Source: Chloroflexota bacterium
GTDB taxonomy: Bacteria > Chloroflexota > Anaerolineae > UBA1429
NCBI GenBank assembly: GCA_012841405.1
Contig: DUUT01000175.1
Span: 1 to 38,017 of the forward strand
Length of the DNA: 38,017 bases
Direction: 5' to 3'
Below the pieces are notes generated by a model, which was given only the letters and a program-made list of their open reading frames with translations, was not told the DNA's origin and ran no database searches. Made by a program: the position numbers and the translations under genes. Positions 36,686 through 38,017 of this stretch are shown one piece after another; position 1 is the stretch's first letter, and each line of letters starts with the position of its first letter.

Positions 36686-37786
36686 TCACCCCCTTTCTCC
36701 TAGCGCCCGCCCGATGGCCGCCACCGCCGCGGAATCGTCCCTCACCGCATGACTGTAGATGCTCGCCGTGATGCCAGCATTCGCGTGCCCCAATCGCCGG
36801 GACACCTCGGGCAGTGGCAAGCCTTCGGCTAGCAGGATACTGGCATGTAGGTGCCTCAGGCCGTGAGGGCTCAGGGCCGGCACCGCCAGCCTCTTGCACA
36901 TCACGCGCATTGCATGGGCCACGGTAGTACGATTGAGGGGCGCCCCACTCTGGTTGGCGAACACGAGCACGCCGCCGCCATGGGCCAAGCGATACTCGGC
37001 CTGGCGGCGCAAGGCTCCTATCGCCTCACGGGGGAGGGTGATGGTACGGATCCCCGAGCGTGTCTTGGGTTCGGTAACCGTCCATCGCCCGCCGACATGC
37101 TGGCCGGCTTTGTTGATCGTCACGGTGCCGGCGGCCAAGTCCACGTCTCCCCACTCAAGGGCCAACGCCTCCCCGAGACGGCAGCCAGTGGTTGCCAGGA
37201 ACATCCACAGCGGGCCGAGCCAGTGGTCGCGGGTGCCGTCCAAGAAGGTGCGCAACTGGCCCGCGTCCCACGGTTCATGTCGCCGGTAGCGGTGCAATGG
37301 CGCGTCCACGCGGTCGCAGGGGTTGTTGCCGATCCAGCCCCACCGCACCGCCAGGGCAAGGGCTTGCGATAGCACGCGGTGCGCCTTGAGGGCTGCCCGG
37401 CTCTGTGCCCGCATCTGGTAGCGCGCATAGAGCCGCTGGATGCGGTCGGGAGTCAATCGGTTGAGGCGTGTCTTTCCGAGAGGTGGCCGCAGGTAGCGGT
37501 CACAAACATCCTGGTAGTCTGCGAGCGTCCGGGGGCGAACGATGGGCGCCTTCACCTCGAGCCATGCGTCCAGGAGGTCATTGACGGTGCGCTTGCCAGG
37601 ATCGGGCAGGATGCCAGCTCTAGTGACTTGGCGCTGCAAGTCGGCCAGTTTGGCCGCGCACTCTTGGCGGGTGGCGCCATAGACAGTGCGCCGGTGGCCG
37701 TCTACTTGGAGCGATGCTTGCCAGCGGCCATCTTGGCGCTGGATAATCGAGCCTTCGCCGGGACTGCGACGGCTGAGCTTGGACAT
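36686..37786 (-). CDS. Tyrosine-type site-specific integrase
   Basis: The 366-residue protein has an N-terminal arm-binding region (1-60: GSIIQRQDGRWQASLQVDG), a SAM-like core-binding domain (about 68-160) and a catalytic domain with R203 (TGCRLGEAL), K241, H308-x2-R311 (HGLRHLHAS), H334 (LGH) and nucleophile Y344 (ASIYSH). All catalytic residues are present. The ATG at 37786 follows GGGAGAAAG. It lies about 145 bp inside the right core site and reads inward. The triple repeat just upstream may allow self-control. Confidence 0.95.
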   Translation of the reverse strand: MSKLSRRSPGEGSIIQRQDGRWQASLQVDGHRRTVYGATRQECAAKLADLQRQVTRAGILPDPGKRTVNDLLDAWLEVKAPIVRPRTLADYQDVCDRYLRPPLGKTRLNRLTPDRIQRLYARYQMRAQSRAALKAHRVLSQALALAVRWGWIGNNPCDRVDAPLHRYRRHEPWDAGQLRTFLDGTRDHWLGPLWMFLATTGCRLGEALALEWGDVDLAAGTVTINKAGQHVGGRWTVTEPKTRSGIRTITLPREAIGALRRQAEYRLAHGGGVLVFANQSGAPLNRTTVAHAMRVMCKRLAVPALSPHGLRHLHASILLAEGLPLPEVSRRLGHANAGITASIYSHAVRDDSAAVAAIGRALGERG

Positions 37787-37811
37787 GGTCTTTCTCCCTT
37801 CCCATGCCCCG

Positions 37812-37844
37812 GCGATGCTGTAGCGATGCTGTAGCGATGCTGTA
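37812..37844 (+). repeat. Right integrase arm-site candidates (three tandem 11-mers)
   Basis: GCGATGCTGTA is repeated exactly three times head to tail. The octamer GATGCTGT and its 11-bp period match the two copies at the left end. The repeats lie 25 bp upstream of the integrase start codon, so bound integrase could also block its own promoter. Confidence 0.65.
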
Positions 37845-37868
37845 CAGCGTGCCGCCCGTCGCCGTACC

Positions 37869-37879
37869 ACTACCCGTAG
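37869..37879 (-). repeat. Inverted copy of the left-end 11-mer
   Basis: ACTACCCGTAG is the reverse complement of 31123-31133. With a nearby GCCATG/CATGGC hairpin (37893-37921) it may help assemble the recombination complex. Confidence 0.4.
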
Positions 37880-37930
37880 GGGATGACGGCTCGCCATGCC
37901 ACTACCACTTGTGGTCATGGCGCCCCTGCT

Positions 37931-37987
37931 ATAGAGCACCGGCCTCCGGAGCCGGGTGCAGGCGTTCGAGTCGCCTAGGGGGTACTA
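37931..37987 (+). repeat. attR core, 57-bp copy of the tRNA-Arg 3' part
   Basis: This is an exact repeat of 31069-31125. It lacks the first 18 nt of the tRNA and is therefore a non-functional remnant marking the right end of the element. The host sequence resumes at 37988. Confidence 0.93.
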
Positions 37988-38017
37988 GGGATGAGGCCGC
38001 GGGAAAGGGGAACAAGC

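Larger units (their letters stand above)
31126..37987. mobile_element. 6.86-kb integrative element in tRNA-Arg: integrase, SF3 helicase, PrimPol, no structural genes
   Basis: The element is defined by the 57-bp direct repeat and an integrase gene next to the right end. The left operon (minus strand) encodes a ribbon-helix-helix-like protein, SF3 helicase, PrimPol and three small unknown proteins. A short winged-helix regulator is on the plus strand, and an 84-residue unknown and the integrase lie at the right. There are no genes for capsid, portal, terminase, relaxase, conjugation or an obvious defence system. It resembles phage satellites or integrated plasmids that replicate with their own primase-helicase and must borrow any packaging. 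Intact frames throughout suggest recent activity. Confidence 0.88.

Overview
The window is high-GC bacterial DNA. Most genes are tightly packed, and several overlap by ATGA or GTGA. Three surface proteins combine a membrane anchor or signal peptide with Pro/Thr-rich spacers and LysM or SH3 domains. That style, together with the ECF/CoaX gene set and a B12-radical SAM protein, suggests Chloroflexota. This is an inference from gene style, not from a phylogenetic marker.

Left part (1-17.7 kb, almost all minus strand). A DNA-repair block reads ligA, an MrfA-type helicase with an HNH nuclease inside its zinc-binding domain, a hybrid histidine kinase, an MrfB-type exonuclease, and the start of a probable GAF protein that runs off the edge. 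Two envelope proteins (SH3b; LysM-Gmad2) follow, driven by divergent near-consensus promoters. Next comes a coenzyme A supply operon: EcfA1-EcfA2-EcfT-S component-CoaX-CoaBC-N-terminal-nucleophile hydrolase. It is preceded by a promoter, a structured leader of about 180 nt and an intrinsic terminator directly before the first gene, so it looks like an attenuated or riboswitch-type operon. A DUF218 membrane protein ends this part.

Middle (17.7-31 kb, mostly plus strand). A catabolic group contains a sugar-phosphate isomerase/epimerase-like protein, a nucleoside hydrolase, a sulfatase with a formylglycine motif, and an ADP-ribosylglycohydrolase fused to a lectin-like C-terminus. It is interrupted by a LysM surface protein and a cluster of DnaA boxes at 21.08-21.14 kb, close to where the prevailing gene direction changes. 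Then come a B12-binding radical SAM protein and a heterodimeric ABC exporter. Two clear copies and one possible copy of a short CTAG-ended repeat (MITE-like) sit against stop codons.

Right part (31.05-37.99 kb). A tRNA-Arg(CCG) gene is the attachment site of a 6.86-kb integrated element bounded by a 57-bp direct repeat. The element encodes a tyrosine integrase, a small winged-helix regulator, a ribbon-helix-helix-like protein, an SF3 (D5/P4-type) helicase, a primase-polymerase with a CHC2 zinc finger, and four unrecognised small proteins. It also has an iteron-like, C-poor candidate replication origin and 11-bp-period integrase arm-site candidates at both ends. No capsid, terminase, relaxase or conjugation gene is present, so it looks like a minimal integrative replicon or a phage-satellite-like island.
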